Assembly: GCF_014195095.1 (NCBI RefSeq)
Contig: NZ_JACIBC010000009.1
Span: forward strand, 1 to 64,000
Reading direction: 5' to 3'
Origin: Rhizobium sp. BK602
Lineage (GTDB): Bacteria; Pseudomonadota; Alphaproteobacteria; Rhizobiales; Rhizobiaceae
Length of the DNA stretch: 64,000 nucleotides
Part shown: piece after piece, positions 27,142 through 35,372 of the stretch
How positions within the stretch are numbered: position 1 is the stretch's first letter
Layout: each line of letters starts with the position of its first letter
Made by a program: the position numbers and the translations under genes
The notes under the pieces: generated by a model
Told to the model about the DNA's origin: nothing
Databases searched by the model: none
The model's input: the letters and a program-made list of their open reading frames with translations, nothing else

Positions 27142-27870
27142 ATGCGGGTTGCAATCGTCGAGAACATGAAGAACACGCCGCTGGGCGCTCTCGGCATCGC
27201 GCTCTCGGAAGCCGGCGCGGAGATCGAATGGTTCCGGCCGTGGGACGGCGAGGCGCTTCCGCAGGATGGATCGGCGCATGATGCCCTGGTGGTCCTCGGC
27301 GGCGAGCAGAGCGCCCGCGACGACCACACCCATCCCTATCTGCCGGAACTGGCGCGGCTGATGCGCCGCTTCGAGAGCGAGGACAAGGCCGTGCTCGGCA
27401 TCTGCCTCGGCAGCCAGATCCTTGCGCGTGCCTACGACGCCGAAAATCTCCTTGGCGCTGCCCGCGAGTTTGGCTGGACAACGGTCGGCCTCACGGAGGA
27501 GGGCAAGGCCGATCCCCTCCTGTCGGGCGTCGGTGACGCCTTCACCATCTTCGAATGGCATTCCGATACGTTCACGCTGCCCGCAGGCGCCGTGCATCTC
27601 GCCACCAATGATGTCGCCCGCAACCAGGCCTACCGCATCGGCCGCGCCGCCTATGGCACGCAATTTCATTTCGAGGCCAATGCCGAGGTGGTCGATGGCT
27701 GGCGGACGGAATTTGCGGTCACGATCGAGCGCATCGCGCCCGGCTGGCTGGCGCGCTATCCCGAGATCGCGACACGGGATGCAGCGGCCGCGGAGGTGGC
27801 GGGACTGGCGATCGCGCGCGCCTGGGTGGGGACGATTCGGATCGGCGCGGCACTCCGCGAGGCGTCATAG
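27142..27870 (+). CDS. Class I glutamine amidotransferase domain protein (GMP synthase-like)
   Basis: A 242-residue protein made of one class I amidotransferase domain. The nucleophile elbow is VLGICLGSQILARAY, with the catalytic His and Glu in YGTQFHFEANAE. LVVLGGEQSARDD is the usual oxyanion region. Stand-alone members hydrolyse glutamine or related gamma-glutamyl compounds such as gamma-glutamyl-putrescine analogues. The start at ATG 27142 has GGGAG 7 bases upstream and lies clear of the repeat at 26946-27050, which an earlier in-frame ATG at 27040 would not. The N-terminal MRVAIVENMKNTPLG fits. The acceptor enzyme or substrate is unknown. Confidence 0.82.
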   Translation: MRVAIVENMKNTPLGALGIALSEAGAEIEWFRPWDGEALPQDGSAHDALVVLGGEQSARDDHTHPYLPELARLMRRFESEDKAVLGICLGSQILARAYDAENLLGAAREFGWTTVGLTEEGKADPLLSGVGDAFTIFEWHSDTFTLPAGAVHLATNDVARNQAYRIGRAAYGTQFHFEANAEVVDGWRTEFAVTIERIAPGWLARYPEIATRDAAAAEVAGLAIARAWVGTIRIGAALREAS

Positions 27871-27972
27871 GGACAAAGCAGGCCCGGTGTCGGCCTAAAA
27901 TCCTTGAAAAACCATGCCGATTGCCGCCGGGGCCTCGGGCCGATCTATTGATTCTTCGGGGGATATCAGTAG

Positions 27973-27992
27973 AGTGGTCATTAGTGACTACT
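27973..27992. promoter_or_regulatory. Inverted-repeat operator candidate of the toxin-antitoxin pair
   Basis: AGTGGTCA-TTAG-TGACTACT has 8-base arms with one mismatch and lies 16 bases before the antitoxin ATG. Autoregulation through such a palindrome is usual for Phd-type antitoxins. Confidence 0.5.
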
Positions 27993-28007
27993 TTTGAGGA
28001 CGCGACT

Positions 28008-28259
28008 ATGTCCATCGTAAGTTTGAAGGATGCGAAGGCAGGCTTTTCCAATCTCGTCGACGAAGCCATCAAAGGCGAATTCGTGACGATCACCCGTCAT
28101 GGCAAGCCGGTGGCGGCTATCGTTAGCATCGAAGCCGCGGAGGCGGCGAAGAAAAGCCTGAGAAAGCCACGGAAGAACCTGATCGATTTCCTGATGGAGT
28201 TTCCGGATAATATCGATTTCGAGCGCAATCCGTCGAAGTCGCGGGATGTCGATCTGTGA
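28008..28259 (+). CDS. Type II antitoxin, Phd/YefM family
   Basis: An 83-residue protein. MSIVSLKDAKAGFSNLVDEA and FVTITRHGKPVAAIVSIEAA are the Phd/YefM DNA-binding N-terminal domain. The C-terminal part (KPRKNLIDFLMEFPDNIDFE) would be the unfolded toxin-wrapping tail. It neutralises the PIN toxin encoded next and represses the pair's promoter. GAGGA lies 7 bases before the ATG at 28008. Its stop overlaps the toxin GTG by 4 bases. Confidence 0.92.
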   Translation: MSIVSLKDAKAGFSNLVDEAIKGEFVTITRHGKPVAAIVSIEAAEAAKKSLRKPRKNLIDFLMEFPDNIDFERNPSKSRDVDL

Positions 28260-28705
28260 GAGGTTATCTGCTCGACACCAACGTGGTGTCCATGCTGCTG
28301 CCGGCGAAGAGGACAGCAACGCCCGCATTTCTTCAATGGCTGAGGGCACGCTATGGCGAGGATGCGCTTTTTCTGTCGGTGATCACTGTGCAGGAAATCG
28401 AAAAGGGTGCCGAGAAGCTGGCTTGCATAAAAGGCGGAAGCCAGCAGCGAGCCGCGTCGATCAAATCCTGGCTGGAGCAGCTCGTCGGGGAATATGGCGA
28501 CCGCATACTGCCGATCGATATGATGGTCGCAAAACATGCCGGGCAGCTTGAAGGCAAGGCGCTTGCGGCTGGCCATGATCCGGGTTTGGCCGATATTCTC
28601 ATTGCCGCCACGGCAAAAGCGCATGATCTTACCGTCCTGACATGGAATCTGAAAGATTTTCGCTCGATCGATGTACGGGTCCAGACGCCGGAAGACATAG
28701 TCTGA
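28256..28705 (+). CDS. PIN-domain ribonuclease toxin (VapC/FitB-like)
   Basis: A 149-residue PIN protein. The acidic residues for the metal site are Asp7 (YLLDTNVVS), Glu47 (TVQEIEKG), Asp113 (GLADILIAATA) and Asn131/Asp134 (LTWNLKDF). It should cleave RNA, often tRNA, when the antitoxin is lost. The start is a GTG at 28256 overlapping the antitoxin stop by 4 bases, so translation is coupled. All key residues are present, so it looks intact. The pairing with a Phd-type antitoxin rather than VapB resembles the FitAB-like mixed pairs. Confidence 0.92.
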   Translation: MRGYLLDTNVVSMLLPAKRTATPAFLQWLRARYGEDALFLSVITVQEIEKGAEKLACIKGGSQQRAASIKSWLEQLVGEYGDRILPIDMMVAKHAGQLEGKALAAGHDPGLADILIAATAKAHDLTVLTWNLKDFRSIDVRVQTPEDIV

Positions 28706-28792
28706 TAGGGCGGTGAGGTCTGAATCGTCTGCTTTGAACCAGGTTCGGACCGTGGCGACGGAAGGTTATGATTGGAGGAAGGAACCAACATC

Positions 28793-29248
28793 ATGGGCAA
28801 GCAGGATCTACCCTGGGAAGGCGGATGCCGGTGTGGGCGGGTGCGGTTGAAGATCAGCGCCAGGCCGATGCTGACCATGGCCTGCCATTGCACCGGCTGC
28901 CAGCGCATGACCGGCAGCGCCTATTCGCTGAGCGCCGCGATTCCGAGCGAGGGCTTCGAGGTCACGCAGGGCGAGCCGGTCATCGGCGGGCTGCATGGGA
29001 AGGTCATCCATCATTATTTCTGCCCGCATTGCATGAGCTGGATGTTCACGCGTGTTGAAGGTATGGACTGGTTCGTCAATATTCGCGCCACCATGCTCGA
29101 TGACGCCGGATGGTTCACGCCCTTCATCGAGACCTGGACGAGCGAAAAGCTGCCTTGGGCGACGACGCCGGCCGAGCACAGCTATGCGGCGCTGCCGGCG
29201 GTGGAGGATTTCGAGGTGCTGACGAAAGAATATATGGGGCGGCATTGA
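28793..29248 (+). CDS. GFA domain zinc protein (glutathione-dependent formaldehyde-activating-like)
   Basis: A 151-residue protein with the GFA/CENP-V zinc cysteines: GGCRCGRV, ACHCTGCQRMTGS and YFCPHCMSW. The founding member binds the glutathione-formaldehyde adduct, but most relatives have no known substrate. It is cytosolic. The ATG at 28793 follows GGAGGAAGGAACC at a somewhat long distance; a TTG at 28772 is in frame but has no better site. No neighbour suggests formaldehyde metabolism. Confidence 0.88.
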   Translation: MGKQDLPWEGGCRCGRVRLKISARPMLTMACHCTGCQRMTGSAYSLSAAIPSEGFEVTQGEPVIGGLHGKVIHHYFCPHCMSWMFTRVEGMDWFVNIRATMLDDAGWFTPFIETWTSEKLPWATTPAEHSYAALPAVEDFEVLTKEYMGRH

Positions 29249-29402
29249 GACCGGCCGAGCGTCGTGGGATGGCAATTGCCGCCATGTCTCCGGACGCTGT
29301 GGAGCCGCTGCCCCTTGCTGTATTGATTTGGAGCGGCCGCAAGGACCGTTCGCCTAGGTAATATTTCATCTCAATAGGTGCCCAAAGGGGGACGATAGTC
29401 AT

Positions 29403-30116
29403 ATGTCGAATGGATGGCCGGAATCTGCAGCCGCATGGATCGACGGTATCGGGGAGCGAGGCGATTTCGGGCGCGAGTTCGTGCTCGACGCTCCGATGAT
29501 GGAGCGCATCTCCGGTAGATCGTTCGAGCTTGCGCTGGATGTCGGGTGCGGCGAGGGGCGCTTCTGCCGGATGCTGCGCGAAAAGGGCATAAGGACCGTC
29601 GGCATCGATCCGACCGAGGCCCTGATTGCGCAAGCCAGGCATCGCGATCCCGAAGGCGATTACCGGATCGGTCGTGCCGAGGACCTGCAGCTGCCGGACG
29701 GCGCCTTTGATCTGGTGGTGACCTATCTGTCACTCATCGATATTCCGGATTTGCCTGCGGCCATCGCCGAGATGGTTCGCGTGCTGAAACCGGGAGGCAC
29801 GCTTCTGATCGCCAATCTGAACAGCTTCAGCACCGCCGGACTGCCGCAGGGCTGGCAGCGCGGCGCGGATGGCGAGACCCGTTTCCACATCGACAATTAT
29901 CTGGAGGAGCGCGCCATCTGGTTCACCTGGCGCGGGGTGGGCATCCGCAACTGGCATCGGCCGCTGAGCACCTATATGGGCCTGCTGCTGAAATCCGGCC
30001 TGCTGCTGAAATATTTCGCCGAACCGGCTCCGAGCGTCGCAAATTCACCCGAGGCCGAGGAATATCGGCGCGTTCCCTATTTCCACATCATGGAATGGCA
30101 AAAGCCGGCGGCGTAG
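29403..30116 (+). CDS. Class I SAM-dependent methyltransferase
   Basis: A 237-residue methyltransferase. Motif I is ALDVGCGEGRFCRML (near residues 44-58), GIDPTEALI follows on strand 2, AEDLQLPDGAFDLVV is motif II, and MVRVLKPGGTLLIANLN is motif III. It fits the UbiE/MenG-like methyltransferase-11 group. The C-terminal NYLEERAIWFTWRGVGIRNW would form the acceptor cap. The substrate is unknown. It stands alone and converges on lepA across about 60 bases; an imperfect hairpin at 30151-30188 spans the gap and the lepA stop. Confidence 0.9.
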   Translation: MSNGWPESAAAWIDGIGERGDFGREFVLDAPMMERISGRSFELALDVGCGEGRFCRMLREKGIRTVGIDPTEALIAQARHRDPEGDYRIGRAEDLQLPDGAFDLVVTYLSLIDIPDLPAAIAEMVRVLKPGGTLLIANLNSFSTAGLPQGWQRGADGETRFHIDNYLEERAIWFTWRGVGIRNWHRPLSTYMGLLLKSGLLLKYFAEPAPSVANSPEAEEYRRVPYFHIMEWQKPAA

Positions 30117-30177
30117 CGGCGTTTGCTACGCATGGCTTATGCTGGCGTCGAGGATGAGGTGTGGAGTTTTCAGCTCC

Positions 30178-32010
30178 TCACTCATCCCCCATCTTCAGCG
30201 CGGCGATGAAGGCTTCCTGCGGAATTTCGACCTTGCCGAACTGCCGCATGCGCTTCTTGCCTTCTTTCTGCTTGTCGAGCAGCTTGCGCTTGCGCGAGGC
30301 GTCGCCGCCGTAGCACTTGGCGGTCACGTCCTTGCGCAATGCCTTCACCGTCTCGCGCGCGATGATGCGCCCGCCGATGGCGGCCTGGATCGGGATCTGG
30401 AACATATGCTGCGGGATCAGGTCCTTCAGCTTCTCGCACATGACGCGGCCGCGCTTTTCGGCGGCGGAACGGTGCACGAGCATGGACAGCGCATCCACCG
30501 GCTCGGCATTGACGAGGATCGACATCTTGACGAGATCGCTCTCGCGATAGTCGGTCAGGCTGTAGTCGAAGGAGGCGTAGCCCTTGGAGATCGACTTCAG
30601 GCGGTCGTAGAAGTCGAAGACGACTTCGTTGAGCGGCAGGTCGTAGGTGATCATGGCGCGGTTGCCGACATAGGTCAGCTCGGTCTGGATGCCGCGGCGG
30701 TCCTGGCAGAGCTTCAGGATCGAGCCGAGATAATCGTCCGGCGTCAGGATGGTCGCCTTGATCCAGGGCTCGCGGAACTCGGCAATCTTGACCACGTCGG
30801 GCATGTCGGCCGGATTGTGCAGTTCGATCTCGGTGCCGTCGGTCATGGTGAGCTGATAGACGACCGAAGGAGCCGTCGCGATCAGGTCGAGGTTGAATTC
30901 GCGTTCGAGACGCTCCTGGATGATTTCCAGATGCAGGAGGCCGAGGAAGCCGCAGCGGAAGCCGAAGCCGAGGGCGGCGGACGATTCCATTTCGAAGGAG
31001 AAGCTGGCGTCGTTGAGGCGCAGCTTGCCCATGGCCGAGCGCAGGTCCTCGAAGTCGGCGGCATCGACCGGGAAGAGGCCGCAGAACACCACAGGCTGCG
31101 CCGGCTTGAAGCCCGGCAGGGCCTCGGCCGTCGGTCGCTTGTCCTCGGTGATGGTATCGCCGACGCGGGTGTCGGCCACTTCCTTGATCGAGGCGGTGAT
31201 GAAGCCGATCTCGCCGGGGCCGAGGCTGTCGACGGCGACCATCTTCGGCGTGAGAACGCCGACGCGCTCGATCTGGTATTTCGCGTCCGTGCCCATCATG
31301 CGGATGGTCTGGCCCTTGGTCAGGGTGCCGTCGATGATGCGCACGAGAACCATGACGCCGAGATAGGTGTCGTACCAGCTGTCGACCAGCAGTGCCTTCA
31401 GGGGCGCCTTTTCGCCGCCCGCGCTCTTCGGCGCCGGCAGCTTATGGACGATCGCCTCCAGCACGTCGGGAATGCCGAGGCCGGTCTTGGCCGAAATCAA
31501 TACGGCGTCCGACGCGTCGATGCCGATCACTTCCTCGATCTGATCCTTGATGCGGTCCGGTTCGGCCGCCGGCAGGTCGATCTTGTTGAGGACGGTGACG
31601 AGCTCGTGATTGTTGTCGATCGCCTGATAGACGTTGGCGAGCGTCTGCGCTTCCACACCCTGCGATGCGTCGACCACCAGCAGCGAGCCCTCGCAGGCCG
31701 ACAGCGAGCGTGAGACTTCATAGGCGAAGTCGACGTGTCCGGGCGTGTCGATCAGGTTGAGGATATAGGTCTCGCCATTGTTCGCCTTGTAGTGCAGGCG
31801 CACGGTCTGGGCCTTGATGGTGATGCCGCGCTCGCGCTCGATCTCCATATTATCCAGCACCTGCTCCGACATCTCGCGTTCGGCAAGGCCGCCCGTCGTC
31901 TGGATCAGGCGGTCGGCCAGCGTCGATTTGCCGTGGTCGATATGCGCCACGATCGAGAAGTTGCGGATATGCGAAAGCGGAGTGGAGGAATTGGTGCTCA
32001 TGCGCGCCAT
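30178..32010 (-). CDS. lepA: Elongation factor 4 (back-translocating GTPase)
   Basis: A 610-residue translational GTPase of normal length. G1 is VAHIDHGKST near residue 21, G3 is DTPGH, G4 is NKID (LNKIDLPAAEPD), and domain II to V plus the LepA-specific C-terminal domain (KGYASFDYSLTDYRESDLVK, CYGGDASRKRKLLDKQKEGK) follow. It acts on ribosomes, favouring back-translocation of mistranslocated complexes. The start is ATG at 32010 (MARMSTNSS); the ATG three codons on is an alternative. Immediately upstream lies the AT-rich pentapeptide-repeat cassette, on the same strand, so lepA may partly be read from its promoter. Confidence 0.97.
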   Translation of the reverse strand: MARMSTNSSTPLSHIRNFSIVAHIDHGKSTLADRLIQTTGGLAEREMSEQVLDNMEIERERGITIKAQTVRLHYKANNGETYILNLIDTPGHVDFAYEVSRSLSACEGSLLVVDASQGVEAQTLANVYQAIDNNHELVTVLNKIDLPAAEPDRIKDQIEEVIGIDASDAVLISAKTGLGIPDVLEAIVHKLPAPKSAGGEKAPLKALLVDSWYDTYLGVMVLVRIIDGTLTKGQTIRMMGTDAKYQIERVGVLTPKMVAVDSLGPGEIGFITASIKEVADTRVGDTITEDKRPTAEALPGFKPAQPVVFCGLFPVDAADFEDLRSAMGKLRLNDASFSFEMESSAALGFGFRCGFLGLLHLEIIQERLEREFNLDLIATAPSVVYQLTMTDGTEIELHNPADMPDVVKIAEFREPWIKATILTPDDYLGSILKLCQDRRGIQTELTYVGNRAMITYDLPLNEVVFDFYDRLKSISKGYASFDYSLTDYRESDLVKMSILVNAEPVDALSMLVHRSAAEKRGRVMCEKLKDLIPQHMFQIPIQAAIGGRIIARETVKALRKDVTAKCYGGDASRKRKLLDKQKEGKKRMRQFGKVEIPQEAFIAALKMGDE

Positions 32011-32106
32011 ATAGCAGCGCCGCCCCGCGCCGCAAAGCGGAAAAAGCAGGGTTTTGTTAGGCTCTATTCGTATCAGCAGGGTTGTCCAAGTGAACCATTC
32101 GGGCGC

Positions 32107-33267
32107 TCAGGTATCTGTGAAGCTTGGGCCGGTCTGAAAAGGCGGTAGCTTTCTCAAAATCGCCTTGAAGGTCGCAACTGAATAGTCGAGCTGCAAGGGA
32201 AGGCCGAGATCGGCAACTCTTCGGAGGGTTGGCTCAAAGTAATCGATGCTCTCGATAAATTCCCGCTCGCTGACATCCGTCCCAAGAGAAACAATGGCTC
32301 CTGCGCGTTGAATTTGAGAGGCTTTGCGTTCGATTTTCATCGCCTTAACGGCGCCGCGGATAAGTTTTTCGAACACTCGATCATCGATATGCTCGGCATA
32401 ATCTTGGAACGACTTCTTGTCGTTTCGATATAACAACCGAAGCGCAGTGGGGCCAACTTTTTGCGCAAACAACTGCGTGTAGAGCATGCGTAATGATGGA
32501 TCGGTTTCGGTATAGACACTTCTCAGGATGGCTTCCCTATTCTCGATAAAAAATGGTTTTACCATTACTGGTGGGATGCAAAGCTTTCGTATTTCCTTAT
32601 CGCTGTGGCCTAGATAAAGCAGAAGCATTTTTTTGACGATCGGATCTGCCGCGAACACACTTCCTAATATATCTAAAACGCCCCTTAGTGATCGTCGAGT
32701 GAGGGATCTGTCTGACAATTGAATAAGAAGAAATTCTTTGTATTCTTCTGATGATTTAAATGTGCCCATTATGCCGTAAAGTATTTGATTTTTATATGTT
32801 TGATCTTTTACGGATGCGTACAAATATTTGGCAATTCTGGCAGATGCCTCAAAGTTCTTTGAGTTTTTTCGCAGGTTTTCGCCCACCCAAAGTGCGCCCG
32901 TAGTCCAGTATTCTTTCTGAAGGCGCTTATACAGTGAGTAATGATCCTCATGCATACTGAAATATTCTCGCTTTTCCTTTTCTACAGCGAGGATAGAGCC
33001 GGCAACGTTGGCATCTGTGAGAACTGTCGTTTCATCGAGGCGAACGTTGATTCCATAGCATCCTGCGAGATTTGCGCCGGTAAAATTGAAACCACGCAGA
33101 TCCGAATTCGAAAAGTCAACATGACTTAAATCGGCTTCGATGAAATCTGAGGTTTTCGACAAAAGCGACAACTCGACCAATTTAGTGAAATTGGTTCCCT
33201 CAAAGGCCGCAATTGTAGAAAGCCTTTCCTTTCCTTCATCTGATATTTCTAATGATATACTAAACAT
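32107..33267 (-). CDS. Pentapeptide-repeat protein of unknown function (second gene of an AT-rich cassette)
   Basis: A 386-residue protein. Residues about 40-90 form a short pentapeptide-repeat run (FIEADLSHVDFSNSDLRGFN then FTGANLAGC, and LTDANV), a right-handed beta-helix that usually binds a partner. Residues about 105-380 look mostly helical, with no catalytic motif that I recognise. The N-terminus MFSISLEISDEGKERLSTIA is not a signal peptide. The DNA is far richer in A+T than its neighbours and uses AT-ending codons, a sign of transfer. The ATG overlaps the stop of the gene at 33260 by 8 bases, so the two are coupled and probably act together. I cannot give a function. Confidence 0.7.
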   Translation of the reverse strand: MFSISLEISDEGKERLSTIAAFEGTNFTKLVELSLLSKTSDFIEADLSHVDFSNSDLRGFNFTGANLAGCYGINVRLDETTVLTDANVAGSILAVEKEKREYFSMHEDHYSLYKRLQKEYWTTGALWVGENLRKNSKNFEASARIAKYLYASVKDQTYKNQILYGIMGTFKSSEEYKEFLLIQLSDRSLTRRSLRGVLDILGSVFAADPIVKKMLLLYLGHSDKEIRKLCIPPVMVKPFFIENREAILRSVYTETDPSLRMLYTQLFAQKVGPTALRLLYRNDKKSFQDYAEHIDDRVFEKLIRGAVKAMKIERKASQIQRAGAIVSLGTDVSEREFIESIDYFEPTLRRVADLGLPLQLDYSVATFKAILRKLPPFQTGPSFTDT

Positions 33268-34030
33268 CCGGATTAAAGCTTCTGACTATTGACAGTTCAA
33301 TATAAGAATTCCGATCAAGACCTTCCTTGCCTCCCTCCATCAGCTTTCCTAATAGAATCTTGGAAATCTTCTCCTTGTTTTTATTCTCACCATTAATAAG
33401 AGAAAATCGTGACTTTTGTTCATCTTGCGAGGTAAGAACGATGTCATGCTTATGTGCATAGAGGTAAGCCTGCACTCCTGTCTGATTTGCTCCCTCTTTC
33501 GGCCTGATCACGCAAAGTGCGTTTTCCTTCGTGAGATATTTTGCTGAAAGTGGCACCTGTTTTTCGTGGGAGGATATCTCCCATTTTCCATTCGGCTTAG
33601 CGGTCACGTGCTTGGTGATAGTTGTTTGTGACGTCTCACTCTTTAATGTTGACGTGTGGGAGGCTTCCGCTCCAACGGAGACATTCAAAGTTGGAGTCGG
33701 ATTTATCTTACCAGTGTCGAGGGTAAAGCCACCGCCAACTTTGGCTTTTGTACTCGTATCCGACTGAATAGCGGTCTTAGTCACTAAGTCAGGTGGAACG
33801 CTGTCCCCGTACCGTTCACCTAGCGCAATATCTGTTCCCAGACATTCCAATTGCAGAGTGATTCGATGAAATCCGACTAACACACGTCGATCTTCCAGGT
33901 TAAGCTCGTAGCTGCTGGTATATAGCTCAAGCTTAAACTCAGTTTCCGTCGAGAAATTACTATCAGTAACCGTATTATCGATCCGAAGTTCGGCGATATC
34001 TGGCCAGTTATTTTTCACATCCCAAGCCAT
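33260..34030 (-). CDS. Beta-rich protein of unknown function (first gene of an AT-rich cassette)
   Basis: A 256-residue protein with no signal peptide and no family that I recognise. The middle third (residues about 85-150) is Ser/Thr-rich with alternating polar and non-polar residues, for example STKAKVGGGFTLDTGKINP, then TLNVSVGAEASHTSTLKSET and SQTTITKHVTAKPNGKWEIS. That pattern fits long amphipathic beta hairpins, as in beta-pore-forming proteins, but this is inference. A lysine-rich segment (NGENKNKEKISK) precedes the C-terminus. GAGGG lies 6 bases before the ATG at 34030. It shares the AT-rich composition of the pentapeptide-repeat gene, which it overlaps by 8 bases. Confidence 0.65.
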   Translation of the reverse strand: MAWDVKNNWPDIAELRIDNTVTDSNFSTETEFKLELYTSSYELNLEDRRVLVGFHRITLQLECLGTDIALGERYGDSVPPDLVTKTAIQSDTSTKAKVGGGFTLDTGKINPTPTLNVSVGAEASHTSTLKSETSQTTITKHVTAKPNGKWEISSHEKQVPLSAKYLTKENALCVIRPKEGANQTGVQAYLYAHKHDIVLTSQDEQKSRFSLINGENKNKEKISKILLGKLMEGGKEGLDRNSYIELSIVRSFNPDV

Positions 34031-34235
34031 GCGAATCCCTCATTATAGAAAGACAGTAAATCACGCAGTGATAATGGTAAGCAATGTGATTCCATATGCG
34101 GCTTGGAAAAAGTGGCTGCTCTCAGGAGGATCGCTAGAACCTCAAATACTGTACGTCGCTGGCATTCACATCTATCAAAATTGTTATTTGGCTTGATTCC
34201 ATCATTCGATCGTATATTTCTCTTATAATAGAATT

Positions 34236-34817
34236 ATGGTGACGATGATGGATAATGATCTCGAAAGCGCGATTGGCGCGCGCATCAAGCGGCTGCGAAT
34301 GGAGCGTGGCCTGACACTGGACGAGCTGGCGAGCGCTTCGGCCGTCAGCCGGGCGATGATCTCGCGCATCGAGCGCGCCGAGGCGAGCCCCACGGCGTCG
34401 CTGCTTGCCCGGCTTTGTGCGGCACTCGGCCTGTCGCTTTCGACCTTTTTCGCCGAGGAGGAAGAACTTGTGTCGCCCTTGGCCCGGCGCGATGACCAGC
34501 CGGTCTGGCGCGATCCGGAGACCGGATACGTCCGCCGCGCGGTCTCGCCGGCGGGCATGCAATCGCCCGTCGATCTGGTCGAGGTCAGCTTTCCCGCCGG
34601 CGCGCGCGTCAGCTTTCCACCGAATACCGCCAGCCGCGGCATGAGCCAGCACGTCTGGCTGTTCGAAGGCGAAATGGAGATGACGGTCGGCGACACCGTG
34701 TATCGCCTGCTGCCCGGCGATTGCCTGTTCATGGGCATCGGCGACGGCCACGTGTTTCACAATCCAGGCGACCAGCCGGCGCGCTACTGCGTCGTGCTGG
34801 ATCGCCCCCGCTCATAA
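34236..34817 (+). CDS. XRE-family regulator with C-terminal cupin domain
   Basis: A 193-residue regulator. The helix-turn-helix is near residues 10-65 (IKRLRMERGLTLDELASASA, VSRAMISRIERAEASPTASL), and the cupin domain covers about 105-190 (SRGMSQHVWLFEGEMEMTVG, LLPGDCLFMGIGDGHVFHN). The architecture matches PuuR-like repressors that sense small molecules such as polyamines. There is almost no leader: a TATAAT lies at 34224-34229, about 7 bases before the ATG at 34236, so the message could be leaderless. It is followed by a GNAT gene after 30 bases and probably controls it. Confidence 0.9.
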   Translation: MVTMMDNDLESAIGARIKRLRMERGLTLDELASASAVSRAMISRIERAEASPTASLLARLCAALGLSLSTFFAEEEELVSPLARRDDQPVWRDPETGYVRRAVSPAGMQSPVDLVEVSFPAGARVSFPPNTASRGMSQHVWLFEGEMEMTVGDTVYRLLPGDCLFMGIGDGHVFHNPGDQPARYCVVLDRPRS

Positions 34818-34847
34818 TTTGCCGGTCATCGTTCCAGGGATATTGTC

Positions 34848-35369
34848 ATGATCGATATTCATCTTCTTTCCGCCGCCGAAGCCCGCGCCGTTTCCGCCGA
34901 TCTCTGCGAGGTGCTGGCCGATTGCGTCAATGGCGGCGCTTCCGTCGGCTTCATGCAGCCTTACGGAACGGCTGATGCCTTGCCCTACTGGCAGGGCGTG
35001 GCTGACAGCGTCGAAACCGGCGCGACGCTGCTGCTCGTCGCCGTCATCGAGGCCAAGGTGGTCGGCACGGTGCAGGTCGGCGCCGCGCAGATGCCGAACC
35101 AGCCGCATCGCGGCGATTTGAAGAAGTTGCTGGTGCATCGGTCTGCTCGCGGCAAGGGCCTTGCCCGCCTGCTGATGGAAGCGGCCGAGCGCGAGGCGGC
35201 CAGGCGCGGCAAGACCCTGCTGGTGCTCGATACCGCGACCGGCAGCGACGCCGAAGCTATCTATCCCCGCCTCGGCTGGGAACGCGTCGGCGTTATCCCA
35301 GACTACGCCATGTGGCCGCAGGGTGGGCTCTGCGACACGACCGTCTTCTACAAGCGCATAGCTGCGTAA
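34848..35369 (+). CDS. GNAT family N-acetyltransferase
   Basis: A 173-residue acetyltransferase. The acetyl-CoA loop is HRSARGKGLARLLMEAAERE (Arg-x-x-Gly-x-Gly/Ala form), preceded by VVGTVQVGAAQMPNQPHRGD and followed by LVLDTATGSDAEAIYPRLGW. The C-terminal YAMWPQGGLCDTTVFYKRI is the common ending of this subgroup. It transfers an acetyl group to an amine in the cytosol. It lies 30 bases after the XRE-cupin gene on the same strand. The amine is unknown; polyamine or an antibiotic-like amine are both possible. Confidence 0.88.
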   Translation: MIDIHLLSAAEARAVSADLCEVLADCVNGGASVGFMQPYGTADALPYWQGVADSVETGATLLLVAVIEAKVVGTVQVGAAQMPNQPHRGDLKKLLVHRSARGKGLARLLMEAAEREAARRGKTLLVLDTATGSDAEAIYPRLGWERVGVIPDYAMWPQGGLCDTTVFYKRIAA

Positions 35370-35372
35370 GTT

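Noticed and set aside
32107..34030. AT-rich cassette as an insertion sequence or prophage fragment
   Set aside because: No transposase, integrase or terminal inverted repeats were seen at the ends; both genes look intact.
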